DNA of 6,286 nucleotides from Gammaproteobacteria bacterium UBA2168 (lineage in GTDB: Bacteria > Pseudomonadota > Gammaproteobacteria > Pseudomonadales > Azotimanducaceae). The stretch lies in assembly GCA_002327525.1 (NCBI GenBank), contig DCWG01000097.1:13998-20283 (forward strand), read 5' to 3'. The first letter of the stretch is position 1. The number at the start of each line of letters is the position of its first letter. Shown here piece after piece: positions 1-6,286 of the stretch. The notes beneath the pieces were generated by a model. That model worked only from the letters and a program-made list of their open reading frames with translations. It ran no database searches and had not been told where the DNA came from. The position numbers were made by a program, and so were the translations under genes.

Positions 1-347
1 TCCCCGCCGGTATACCGGCGGGTATGGACTACAACGGCCTGAATCTCGGCGATAGTCCACCTGCCGCGGCCGATTGCAATTACGGGGATTGTTCTCAGGC
101 CCAGATGGTGAGTTTCGATCAGGCGGTTTGGAAATGCTCGCTCGGCGGATTTGAGGATGACGAGCGGTGCGTCGCGTTGCGTGATCCTGCCGGCGGCGTG
201 CTGCCGCCATTCAAGGAACAACCCGGGCTTCCGGCGGGCGATGGTTCCATCGCGGTGGATGGTGGCACGGGACTCATAACGGTTTCCGTGCAGTGGACGG
301 AGAACAACGACGTGGTGCGGATCGTCAGCGTGGACAGTCAGGGATGA
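1..347 (+). CDS. pilV: PilV, type IV pilus minor pilin / pilus modification protein (C-terminal part, 5' end outside window)
   Basis: Minor pilin of the inner-membrane priming complex that starts type IV pilus assembly and helps place PilY1 at the tip (family knowledge). The frame is open from the left edge: 114 codons are visible, from position 3 to the TGA at 345-347. The ATG at position 24 is internal, because the PAGIPAG residues before it continue the reading frame and a PilV needs an N-terminal prepilin leader and hydrophobic helix, which must lie upstream. Visible PilV hallmarks are a paired-cysteine segment (DCNYGDC), then a Gln-Met-x-x-Phe-Asp-x-x-x-Trp helix, then LPAGDGSI followed by a beta-strand ending VSVQW. 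This order matches the C-terminal half of PilV proteins. The stop overlaps the pilW start by four bases (ATGA). A 20-bp palindrome lies at its visible left end. The assignment rests on these motifs and on position directly before pilW; another minor pilin such as FimU is less likely. Confidence 0.85.
   Translation, partial: PAGIPAGMDYNGLNLGDSPPAAADCNYGDCSQAQMVSFDQAVWKCSLGGFEDDERCVALRDPAGGVLPPFKEQPGLPAGDGSIAVDGGTGLITVSVQWTENNDVVRIVSVDSQG
3..22. repeat. 20-bp perfect palindrome inside pilV
   Basis: The two 10-base arms, CCCGCCGGTA and TACCGGCGGG, are exact reverse complements with no spacer. It lies in the pilV reading frame and encodes a short PAG-IPAG peptide repeat. It may be a by-product of that Pro-Ala-Gly repeat in GC-rich DNA. 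With no loop it would make a poor RNA hairpin, and no T-run follows, so I do not call it a terminator. Confidence 0.8.
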
Positions 348-1447
348 AGGTCGAACAGTTACCCGGACAGAGCGCGGGTTTCTCACTCATCGAGCTAATG
401 CTCGCGATGGGACTCGGCCTCATCGTCACGTATGGAATAGTGCAGCTGTTCATTGGCAACAGTCAGACCAACGCACTGCTGACCGGACAGTCGCGATTGC
501 AGGAGAACGCCCGCTACGCGCTCGAATTCATAAGTCAGTCGGCGCGCACGGCCGGCTACTTCGGCTGCGATCCGGATGCAGACAAGATATACAACACATT
601 GAATGCGAGCTGGAATCAGGTGTTCGAGTTCAATATCACTCGTCCCATCGAGGCCTTCGACTACGTTGGAGACGGTAATTCGACCGCTCCGGGTGCGTGG
701 GCACCGAGTATCGCCCCACTACCTCGCATGACGGGTGGCGGCAGCATCAACACGTTCAAAGATGGGACCGGCATCGACCTGTCGGAAGTCGTACCCGGCA
801 CGGATATGGTCGTTTTCAGGCGTGTCGAGATCCCGGGTTACCGCACCGCGGACATCGTGCAGCCAACGGCGAATCCCGTGGTCGAAGATAACGGCGAAAT
901 GGACATCGCAGTAGACGATTTCGTCGTGATCAGCAATTGTGAGCAGGCGGCGTTGTTTCGCGTGACGGGACTGACCGGCGGAGCGGGTGGGACGACGCTC
1001 GTGCGGGGAACCGGCGCCGGGCTATACGATAATGCCGCCACGGAGACGCTCTCGGAACTCGGCGTCCCCTTTGGCGATGCCGTGAGTAGTCAGGGTACCG
1101 TGGTCGGTCGTGTGGCCACCGACATCTACTACATCGCGCAGGGCGCCGGTACCAACAACAGAGATCAGCGCACGCTCGCTCTGTGGAGACGATCGGGGAC
1201 CGCCGCGCCCGTGGAGCTCGTCGAGGGGGTGCGCGATCTGCAGATTCGATTCGGCATAGACAATACCCCGCACGACAACATCGATGCACCGAACCGGTAC
1301 GTGGATTTCGACGGACTTGGCAGCAACGACGTCGTGCGGGCGATGCGTGTCGAGATCACGGCGAGTACGGTGGATGTGGTCACCGACAGTGATCAGCCCG
1401 TACAGCGGACCTTCAGCACGACGATCAGTCTGAGGAACACCGGATGA
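344..1447 (+). CDS. pilW: PilW, type IV pilus minor pilin / assembly protein
   Basis: Minor pilin of the priming subcomplex, acting in the inner membrane and then near the pilus tip; 367 aa. I chose the ATG at 344, not the in-frame ATG at 293, because it gives a compact leader (MKVEQLPGQSAG) ending directly before the prepilin motif FSLIEL: Gly at -1, Phe at +1 (residue 13), Glu at +5 (residue 17). This is the site for PilD-type cleavage and N-methylation. A hydrophobic helix follows (about residues 13-37), then the SRLQENARYALEF block and TAGYFGC, both strong PilW signatures. The C-terminal part has ATDIYYIA, LALWRR, VELVEGVRDLQIRFG and RAMRVEI, typical of the PilW domain. I see only two cysteines, C75 and C199, which could form a disulfide. 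The 367 aa suit the family. The start overlaps the pilV stop and the stop overlaps the pilX start, each as ATGA. The Shine-Dalgarno is weak, so translation is probably coupled. Confidence 0.93.
   Translation: MKVEQLPGQSAGFSLIELMLAMGLGLIVTYGIVQLFIGNSQTNALLTGQSRLQENARYALEFISQSARTAGYFGCDPDADKIYNTLNASWNQVFEFNITRPIEAFDYVGDGNSTAPGAWAPSIAPLPRMTGGGSINTFKDGTGIDLSEVVPGTDMVVFRRVEIPGYRTADIVQPTANPVVEDNGEMDIAVDDFVVISNCEQAALFRVTGLTGGAGGTTLVRGTGAGLYDNAATETLSELGVPFGDAVSSQGTVVGRVATDIYYIAQGAGTNNRDQRTLALWRRSGTAAPVELVEGVRDLQIRFGIDNTPHDNIDAPNRYVDFDGLGSNDVVRAMRVEITASTVDVVTDSDQPVQRTFSTTISLRNTG
1432..1436 (+). promoter_or_regulatory. Ribosome binding site for pilX
   Basis: GAGGA lies seven bases before the pilX ATG at 1444, inside the last codons of pilW. 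It is the best Shine-Dalgarno match at the three gene starts seen here and supports the 1444 start. Confidence 0.6.
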
Positions 1448-1998
1448 CTTTCATCAGAAAAACGATTCGCCGAAAAGAAGGCGGCGTGGTGCTGTTCATC
1501 AGCCTCGTGCTGCTGTTGGTGTTGACCATTGCAGGTGTCTCTGCTGTGCAGACCACCAGTCTGGAAGAACGAATGGCGCGCAATTCCCACGACACGCTCA
1601 TTGCTTTCCAGGCGGCCGAGTCGGCGCTGCGGGAGGGCGAGCGTTATCTCGAAGATAACGTCACTTCCACGGCGCTGTTCATGGGCAAGGTGGGCGCCGG
1701 CGGGTTGTGGGACAAGCCAGCCTTCGGTGACCCGAAACGGTGGGAGATCGCGGATGTGTGGAACGGCGGTGGGAGTAGCGTCGAAGTGGAGACGGCAATC
1801 GGTGGGGTCGCGGAACAGCCCCGCTACATAATCGAGTGGATTGCCACCGTGCAGCGGGAAGGCAATCCGTATCTGTTGGAAGAATCCACCAGCGGCATAC
1901 TGGATCGCGTAGAGGTGTTTCGGGTGACGGCGCGAGGCGTCGGCGGCTCGCCGACCGCACGGGTGTTGTTGCAGAGTACCTTTGGGATGGTGTTCTGA
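1444..1998 (+). CDS. pilX: PilX, type IV pilus minor pilin / assembly protein
   Basis: Prepilin-like minor pilin; in the known model it joins PilV, PilW and PilE to prime the pilus and link PilY1 to the tip. 184 aa. The N-terminus has a basic leader (MTFIRKTIRRKEGG), then VVLFISLVLLLVLTIAGVSA, a membrane helix at about residues 15-34. Diagnostic PilX_N features follow: TTSLEERMARN (ERMARN at 42-47, where ERMAGN is usual) and AFQAAESALREGE (54-66). The probable cleavage is after Gly14. Position +5 is Ile, not Glu; absence of Glu5 is usual for PilX and for its type II secretion counterpart GspK. The C-terminal part ends with FRVTARGVGGS and RVLLQSTFG, as in other PilX proteins. I see no cysteine. 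A GAGGA Shine-Dalgarno precedes the start. The ATG overlaps the pilW stop, and the TGA shares its last base with the pilY1 ATG. Confidence 0.93.
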   Translation: MTFIRKTIRRKEGGVVLFISLVLLLVLTIAGVSAVQTTSLEERMARNSHDTLIAFQAAESALREGERYLEDNVTSTALFMGKVGAGGLWDKPAFGDPKRWEIADVWNGGGSSVEVETAIGGVAEQPRYIIEWIATVQREGNPYLLEESTSGILDRVEVFRVTARGVGGSPTARVLLQSTFGMVF

Positions 1999-4900
1999 TG
2001 GGTCATTTCGCGCAGCGCAGCACCGTCAAGCTCCTGATCGCCATCGGCCTGTGGCTTCCGGGCGCAGCCCCGGCATTGGCGGACAATCAGCCACCATACG
2101 TTGCTAGCAGCATCGCTCCCGTGGCGATGAACGAGGATGACGATGTCCTTGGCATCGACCTCACCGGGGTGTTCGACGATCCTGACATCGCGGCTGGCGA
2201 CTCGTTGAGTATCACGGTGATAGCGACCAGCAACCCGGGGTTGTTCGATGATGTCTCGATGGACGCCACCTTTCCCGAGCGTCTTATCGTGCAACTAGCC
2301 GCTGATGCGTTCGGCTCATCGTCGATCACGGTTCAGGCGACGGATTTGGCAGGCGCCAGTGTGACCTACGACGTACTGATACAGGTTGCGGAGCTGAGCC
2401 CGGCGGCCGTGGACGATTCGGCGACCATGCAGGAAGACGACGCGGCGGGCTTCATTACCATCGACGTTCTCGCCAACGACACCCTGGGTGACCTGCCGGC
2501 CACGATCGTCTCCGTTGGCCGCAGCTGGACCGATCCGTTTACCGGCCAGACTTATGTGGGCGTATCCAATTCCGAACCCACGACGCAGAAAGACGAGACC
2601 GGTACGGATGTGACGCTGCCGAACGCCACGATGTCGGTGGTTTCCGGAAAGGTCAACTACTTGCCGAAGCCCAACTATTCGGGCGTGGACACTTTCGATT
2701 ACACCATGCAGGATGCCGACGGCCACACCTCGAGCGCCATCGTGACGGTGACGGTAGTCGACGAAGCCGATGCGCCACGTGTCTACGCCACACCAAGCTA
2801 CAGCGTCGTTCAACAGTCGACACTCGACGTGCTCGCCGACGGAGGACTGCTCACCTATGCGGTGGACGATGACGGCGACGCGCTGGAAGTACGGCTTTTG
2901 TCCGTTCCGGGCCACGTGCAAGCGCCGTTGGAGGCCAACTTCGAAGTCAACGCCGACGGATCGTTCCGGTATACGCCAGATCCGGCATACGGAGATGACC
3001 CCGGCGAAGACGTGGACACCTTTATGGTGATCATGTGGGATGAGAGCGATGGGCTCGCCTCTGAACCCGTGGAAGTGGTCATCAGTATCGATGCACTGAA
3101 CACCGACTCCGATGCGCCGCCTTCGGGACAGGTGCAGTTCGGCCACGACCTGGCCGATGTACCGCTCGAGAGTGCGATCTCAGCCGAAGCCAACGTGCTG
3201 GTCGTGATGGACGACTCGGGCTCGATGGACTGGTCGGTCATGACGCCGGAAATGGGAGGTGAGTTCTCACTCAACAACTCGCTGGTCAAGGAAGAGCACC
3301 TCCCTAGCTTTTCTCGAGCGTTCCTCTACGTGTACAAACTCGCGACCAACATCTACCAGGGCAGCCGCATCGTGCCCACAGAGGAGACACTGGCGGCCGA
3401 TAGTGATTTCGACGGCAACGACTATGGTGTGTGGCGGGCGCGCAATCCGCGCTACAACACCGTCTATTACGATCACGAGGTGCGCTACATACCATGGGCG
3501 GGCCTGGATCGCGACGGTGTAGTATTCGAAGACGCACAATGGCCTATCGGTGTACTCGATCCGTTCGATGTGAGCGTGCAGACCATCGACCTGAGTCTGC
3601 ACCACACCTTCATGTCCAGAAGGGTTCCGGTAACCCGTGGCAACTGGGCGCAGGGCCACAAGGGAGTGACCAACGTCGATGTGTACTTTCCTTATTACTA
3701 CCGAACCACGGCGGCTGCCGGAGCGGTTCCCGGGCCCGACGAGATGGGGACGAAGGTGGTCATTGACGGTGTGTTTCCCATCACGCTGGAAAATGGCACG
3801 CAGATCAACTACTACCCGGGCGGGCCGGACCGGCGCGACTGCGCGGACGGAGACGATGATCCACTCATCTGCACGTTCGCCCAGGAACGCCAGAACTTCG
3901 TGAACTGGTTCACCTACTACCGAAGCCGAGAGTACACGGCCAAGGGCGCACTAGGCCAGGCGGTGGCGAATGCTACGAGCATGAGGGTCGGCTACGCGGC
4001 CATGAACAACGCCAACGAGCGCGAACACATCGACAGTCTGAATGGTTCGTTCCGCACCGGGCACAAGAAGGAATTAATGGATCAGATCTACCAGACTACT
4101 TCCGACGACATAACCCCACTGCGTGGAGTGCTCGACCGCGCCGGCCGGCACTTCGAGTGCGTCGCGGGAGATGTGTTCGGCAGCACGGCCGCTTCCGAAC
4201 CTGGTGACGCGGCGTGCCCGGTGCTTGCTGCTCCCGATGGACAGTGTCAGAACAATTTCACGCTACTAACTTCTGATGGTGTGTGGAATGGCGAGTTCAC
4301 CACCGAGGATCATGACAGCGAAGTGGGTCCCGGCAGCTCGGCCTTCGACGGTGGCATGTTCGGTGACAATCGCGAGTCCACGCTTGCCGACATCGCCATG
4401 CACTACTACGAACGCGATCTGCACGGGCTTGCAGACGGTGTGCCCACCACGCAACGGGACCGGGACTGGGCGCCTCTGTCCGCCTTCGGCTCGCAGGGTG
4501 AGCTGATGCACCAGCACATGAAGACCTTCACCGTGGGTTTCGGCGTCGACGGCTCGATATCGTTTTCTGACCTGCCGGTTGGGGATGGCAATGCGGCCAC
4601 CGGTTACACCACACCGTTTGCCTGGGGTGATCCGTTCAACGGTGGTGTGGACAAGATAGACGATATGTTTCACGCGGCGGTGAACGGGCGGGGCGAGTTC
4701 CTGCAGGCGAATAATCCGGTGCTTCTCTCACAGGCTTTCCGGAATGCATTCGAACAGTTTGCCGAAGGATCGATGTCGGTATCGGCAGTGGCGTTCAATT
4801 CTACTTCGCTGCGCGAGGAGACCATGGAGTATCGCGGTTTTTTCAACCTAAGGAGCAACAGCGGTGATCTGCGGGCGCTGCGTGTGGACCCGAACGACGG

Positions 4901-6286
4901 GGTTGTGGATATACTCGACCCGGTGTGGAGCGCGGCCCAGGCCATGGACGATACCGCAGCCGAGGACCGCGTGATCGTCACCTTCAACGACGACGCGGGG
5001 TACGGCACGTTGTTTGAATACGATGCGCTCGCAGCAGACCAGCAGGCCACACTCACCGAAGGCGAACTGGAGTGGTTGCGTGGTGTCCGGCAGGATGAAG
5101 AACCCGCGGGTACGCTGCGCTCGCGAGACTCGCAGGAAGGGCTACTCGGTGACATCGTGCACTCTTCACCGCAACTGGTTGGCGCTCCGCGCGCCATCCG
5201 GCGTGATCAGGCGCCGTACCCGACGGCCTCCTCCGATCTGTACTCCCGATTTGTGAGCGACAATGCATCAAGACGGAGGGTGGTCTACGTCGGGGCCAAT
5301 GACGGCATGTTGCACGGATTCGACGCAGGCGACGATCAGAGTGATAGCGGAGATGGTTCAGAGCTCATTGCCTATGTACCCAACAAAGTCATTGACGACA
5401 GTCAGCGCTTTTCCAACAGACTCAACCAGCTGATGTCGCCCGCCTATTCGCACCGCTTCTTCGTGGACCTCACACCCACTATCGAAGACGTGTTCATGAA
5501 AGCCTCGGCCGTTGCTACCTCGCGTTCCTGGAACTCCGTGCTGGTTGGCGGTCTGGGTGGCGGAGGCAAGGGCTACTTCGCGCTCAACGTGACGGATCCC
5601 TCGCGCTTCACCACCGCCTTGGCACCCGACACGGTGCTGTGGGAATTCACCGACGACGATGACACCTATCCGGTGGACTCGGACGGTGATCCGCTGCTTG
5701 ATGCCGATGGCAGCCTGTTGGTCGACCTGACGGGTGAACCGGCCAAGGATCTCGGCTACGCGCTCAACCAGGCGCGCATCGCGATGAGTAATGCCGAGAC
5801 CGACGGCGGCGACAAGGAGTGGGTGGCCGTGTTCGGCAACGGGTACAACAGCACCGCTGGAATCGCCAAGCTGTTTGTCCTGTTCGTCGAAAGGGGACTC
5901 GATGGCTGGAGCGAGGGTGACTTCGTCAAGTTGTCCACCGATGAGGGTGTGCGATTGGCTCCGGATGCATTGGCCGGGCTGCCGAACGGGTTGGGCGAAC
6001 CGGCGCTGCTCGATGTAGACGCCAACGGTACCCTCGATCGAGCCTATGCGGGAGATCAGTTTGGCAACCTGTACCGCTTCGATATAGCGGACACCAACCC
6101 GGACAACTGGTCCGTGACCAAGCTGTTCCAGGCGACCTACGACGGTACGCTTTCAACCCGTCAGCCGATCACCAAACAACCGCTTGTCGTCAAGCATCCG
6201 ACGGAGTCGGGCTTCATGTTGGTGTTCGGCACTGGCAGCTACCTAACCGAGGCGGACGGCACCGACACCGAGATTCAGTCTCTGTA
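1998..6286 (+). CDS. pilY1: PilY1 (PilC family), type IV pilus tip adhesin with Ig-like extension (3' end outside window)
   Basis: Secreted pilus-tip adhesin and surface sensor that also antagonises pilus retraction in a calcium-dependent way (known for Pseudomonas PilY1 and Neisseria PilC). The ATG at 1998 overlaps the pilX stop (TGATG). I read 1,429 codons without a stop before the window ends. Order: Sec signal peptide with likely cleavage after ALA (residue 28); three Ig/cadherin-like domains (about 29-364), which ordinary PilY1 lacks; a VWA-like region (about 397-925) with MIDAS motif DDSGS at 405-409, NPRYNTVYY, NFVNWFTYYRSR, LLTSDGVWN (D760), TLADIAMHYY and KTFTVGFG (842-849). The PilY1 propeller starts near LLGDIVHSSPQLVG (1049-1062), then VYVGANDGMLHGFDA (1096-1110), WNSVLVGGLGGGGKGYFALN (from 1178), VFGNGYNS and calcium loop DVDANGTLD (1339-1347), continuing to GTGSYL (from 1411). 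The protein is strongly acidic. Pseudomonas aeruginosa PilY1 is about 1,160 aa. I see no RGD motif. Only a short C-terminal part seems missing. Confidence 0.95.
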   Translation, partial: MGHFAQRSTVKLLIAIGLWLPGAAPALADNQPPYVASSIAPVAMNEDDDVLGIDLTGVFDDPDIAAGDSLSITVIATSNPGLFDDVSMDATFPERLIVQLAADAFGSSSITVQATDLAGASVTYDVLIQVAELSPAAVDDSATMQEDDAAGFITIDVLANDTLGDLPATIVSVGRSWTDPFTGQTYVGVSNSEPTTQKDETGTDVTLPNATMSVVSGKVNYLPKPNYSGVDTFDYTMQDADGHTSSAIVTVTVVDEADAPRVYATPSYSVVQQSTLDVLADGGLLTYAVDDDGDALEVRLLSVPGHVQAPLEANFEVNADGSFRYTPDPAYGDDPGEDVDTFMVIMWDESDGLASEPVEVVISIDALNTDSDAPPSGQVQFGHDLADVPLESAISAEANVLVVMDDSGSMDWSVMTPEMGGEFSLNNSLVKEEHLPSFSRAFLYVYKLATNIYQGSRIVPTEETLAADSDFDGNDYGVWRARNPRYNTVYYDHEVRYIPWAGLDRDGVVFEDAQWPIGVLDPFDVSVQTIDLSLHHTFMSRRVPVTRGNWAQGHKGVTNVDVYFPYYYRTTAAAGAVPGPDEMGTKVVIDGVFPITLENGTQINYYPGGPDRRDCADGDDDPLICTFAQERQNFVNWFTYYRSREYTAKGALGQAVANATSMRVGYAAMNNANEREHIDSLNGSFRTGHKKELMDQIYQTTSDDITPLRGVLDRAGRHFECVAGDVFGSTAASEPGDAACPVLAAPDGQCQNNFTLLTSDGVWNGEFTTEDHDSEVGPGSSAFDGGMFGDNRESTLADIAMHYYERDLHGLADGVPTTQRDRDWAPLSAFGSQGELMHQHMKTFTVGFGVDGSISFSDLPVGDGNAATGYTTPFAWGDPFNGGVDKIDDMFHAAVNGRGEFLQANNPVLLSQAFRNAFEQFAEGSMSVSAVAFNSTSLREETMEYRGFFNLRSNSGDLRALRVDPNDGVVDILDPVWSAAQAMDDTAAEDRVIVTFNDDAGYGTLFEYDALAADQQATLTEGELEWLRGVRQDEEPAGTLRSRDSQEGLLGDIVHSSPQLVGAPRAIRRDQAPYPTASSDLYSRFVSDNASRRRVVYVGANDGMLHGFDAGDDQSDSGDGSELIAYVPNKVIDDSQRFSNRLNQLMSPAYSHRFFVDLTPTIEDVFMKASAVATSRSWNSVLVGGLGGGGKGYFALNVTDPSRFTTALAPDTVLWEFTDDDDTYPVDSDGDPLLDADGSLLVDLTGEPAKDLGYALNQARIAMSNAETDGGDKEWVAVFGNGYNSTAGIAKLFVLFVERGLDGWSEGDFVKLSTDEGVRLAPDALAGLPNGLGEPALLDVDANGTLDRAYAGDQFGNLYRFDIADTNPDNWSVTKLFQATYDGTLSTRQPITKQPLVVKHPTESGFMLVFGTGSYLTEADGTDTEIQSL
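2082..3089 (+). other. Tandem Ig/cadherin-like domains at the N-terminus of PilY1
   Basis: Residues 29-364 of PilY1 divide into three beta-rich units of about 100-120 residues: roughly 29-130, 135-254 and 258-364. Unit 1 has FDDPD, DSLSITV and a final strand VTYDVLIQV, in cadherin-like style. Unit 2 begins AVDDSATMQEDD, contains IDVLANDTLGD and ends with YLPKPNYSGVDTF then YTMQDADG, classic for bacterial Ig-like/cadherin-like repeats of large surface adhesins. Unit 3 repeats the pattern with FRYTPDPAY, VDTF (339-342, against 230-233 in unit 2) and DESDG. There are no cysteines. Boundaries are estimated by eye. By analogy such repeats form rigid, often calcium-stiffened stalks; here they would extend the tip adhesin or offer extra binding surface. 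The DNA shows no junction or mobile remnant. Confidence 0.75.

Noticed and set aside
24..26. ATG at position 24 as the start of a separate 107-residue protein
   Set aside because: The frame is open to the left edge and the sequence fits the C-terminal half of PilV, so the Met is internal.
293..343. Upstream in-frame ATG that would lengthen PilW by 17 residues
   Set aside because: It would put a long Arg-rich extension before the prepilin leader and overlap pilV by about 55 bases. The ATG at 344 gives a normal 12-residue leader and the same ATGA overlap seen at the next junction.
2316..3146. Long open frame on the - strand (276 codons) opposite the Ig-like part of PilY1
   Set aside because: The translation is rich in Arg, His and Gly with no recognisable motif. 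It lies wholly antisense to clear PilY1 coding sequence, as expected for a shadow frame in codon-biased GC-rich DNA.
3399..3422. Asp-rich DSDFDGND segment (residues 468-475) as a calcium loop
   Set aside because: The acidic residues sit at positions 1, 3, 5 and 8, not 9, and the segment lies in a variable part of the VWA region. The evidence is too weak to call it.
3267..3659. Open frame on the - strand (130 codons) opposite the PilY1 VWA region
   Set aside because: No domain, signal or plausible ribosome binding site was recognised, and the + strand carries conserved PilY1 motifs through this stretch.
4670..5197. Open frame on the - strand (175 codons), Ser- and Arg-rich
   Set aside because: The low-complexity composition follows from reading PilY1 antisense, and there is no independent support.
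1998..6286. Integrin-binding RGD motif in PilY1, as reported in Pseudomonas aeruginosa
   Set aside because: Reading the translation I find no RGD; near matches such as RGN, RGE and SGD do not qualify.

Overview
The window holds the middle of a type IV pilus minor pilin operon, all on the + strand: the 3' end of pilV, complete pilW, complete pilX, and most of a very large pilY1 that runs off the right edge. The layout matches the fimU-pilV-pilW-pilX-pilY1-pilE clusters of Gammaproteobacteria such as Pseudomonas. That family resemblance, the moderately high GC content and the start-stop overlaps point to a gammaproteobacterium. The very Asp-rich secreted PilY1 would suit a marine or saline habitat, but this is a weak inference. 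I cannot name the genus.

Region by region: 1-347 is the C-terminal part of PilV (its start lies left of the window). 344-1447 is PilW, with a class III prepilin leader. 1444-1998 is PilX, a prepilin-like protein without Glu at +5. 1998-6286 is PilY1, open at its 3' end. Each gene begins inside the stop codon of the one before it (ATGA, ATGA, TGATG), so there is no intergenic DNA. I see no promoter, terminator, RNA gene, mobile element or CRISPR in the window.

In known systems the minor pilins FimU/PilV/PilW/PilX/PilE form a priming complex in the inner membrane that starts pilus assembly and carries PilY1 to the pilus tip. PilY1 acts there as a calcium-dependent adhesin, surface sensor and retraction antagonist. 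The genes here are all parts of that one machine.

The most unusual point is the architecture of PilY1. Between the signal peptide and the von Willebrand A (VWA) domain lie about 340 residues that read as three tandem Ig/cadherin-like domains, so the protein exceeds 1,429 residues before the window ends. The C-terminal propeller also has an Asp-rich insertion with a second calcium-loop-like motif, in addition to the expected PilY1 calcium loop. I found no evidence of a wholly new system: this is a recognisable pilus operon with an elaborated tip adhesin.
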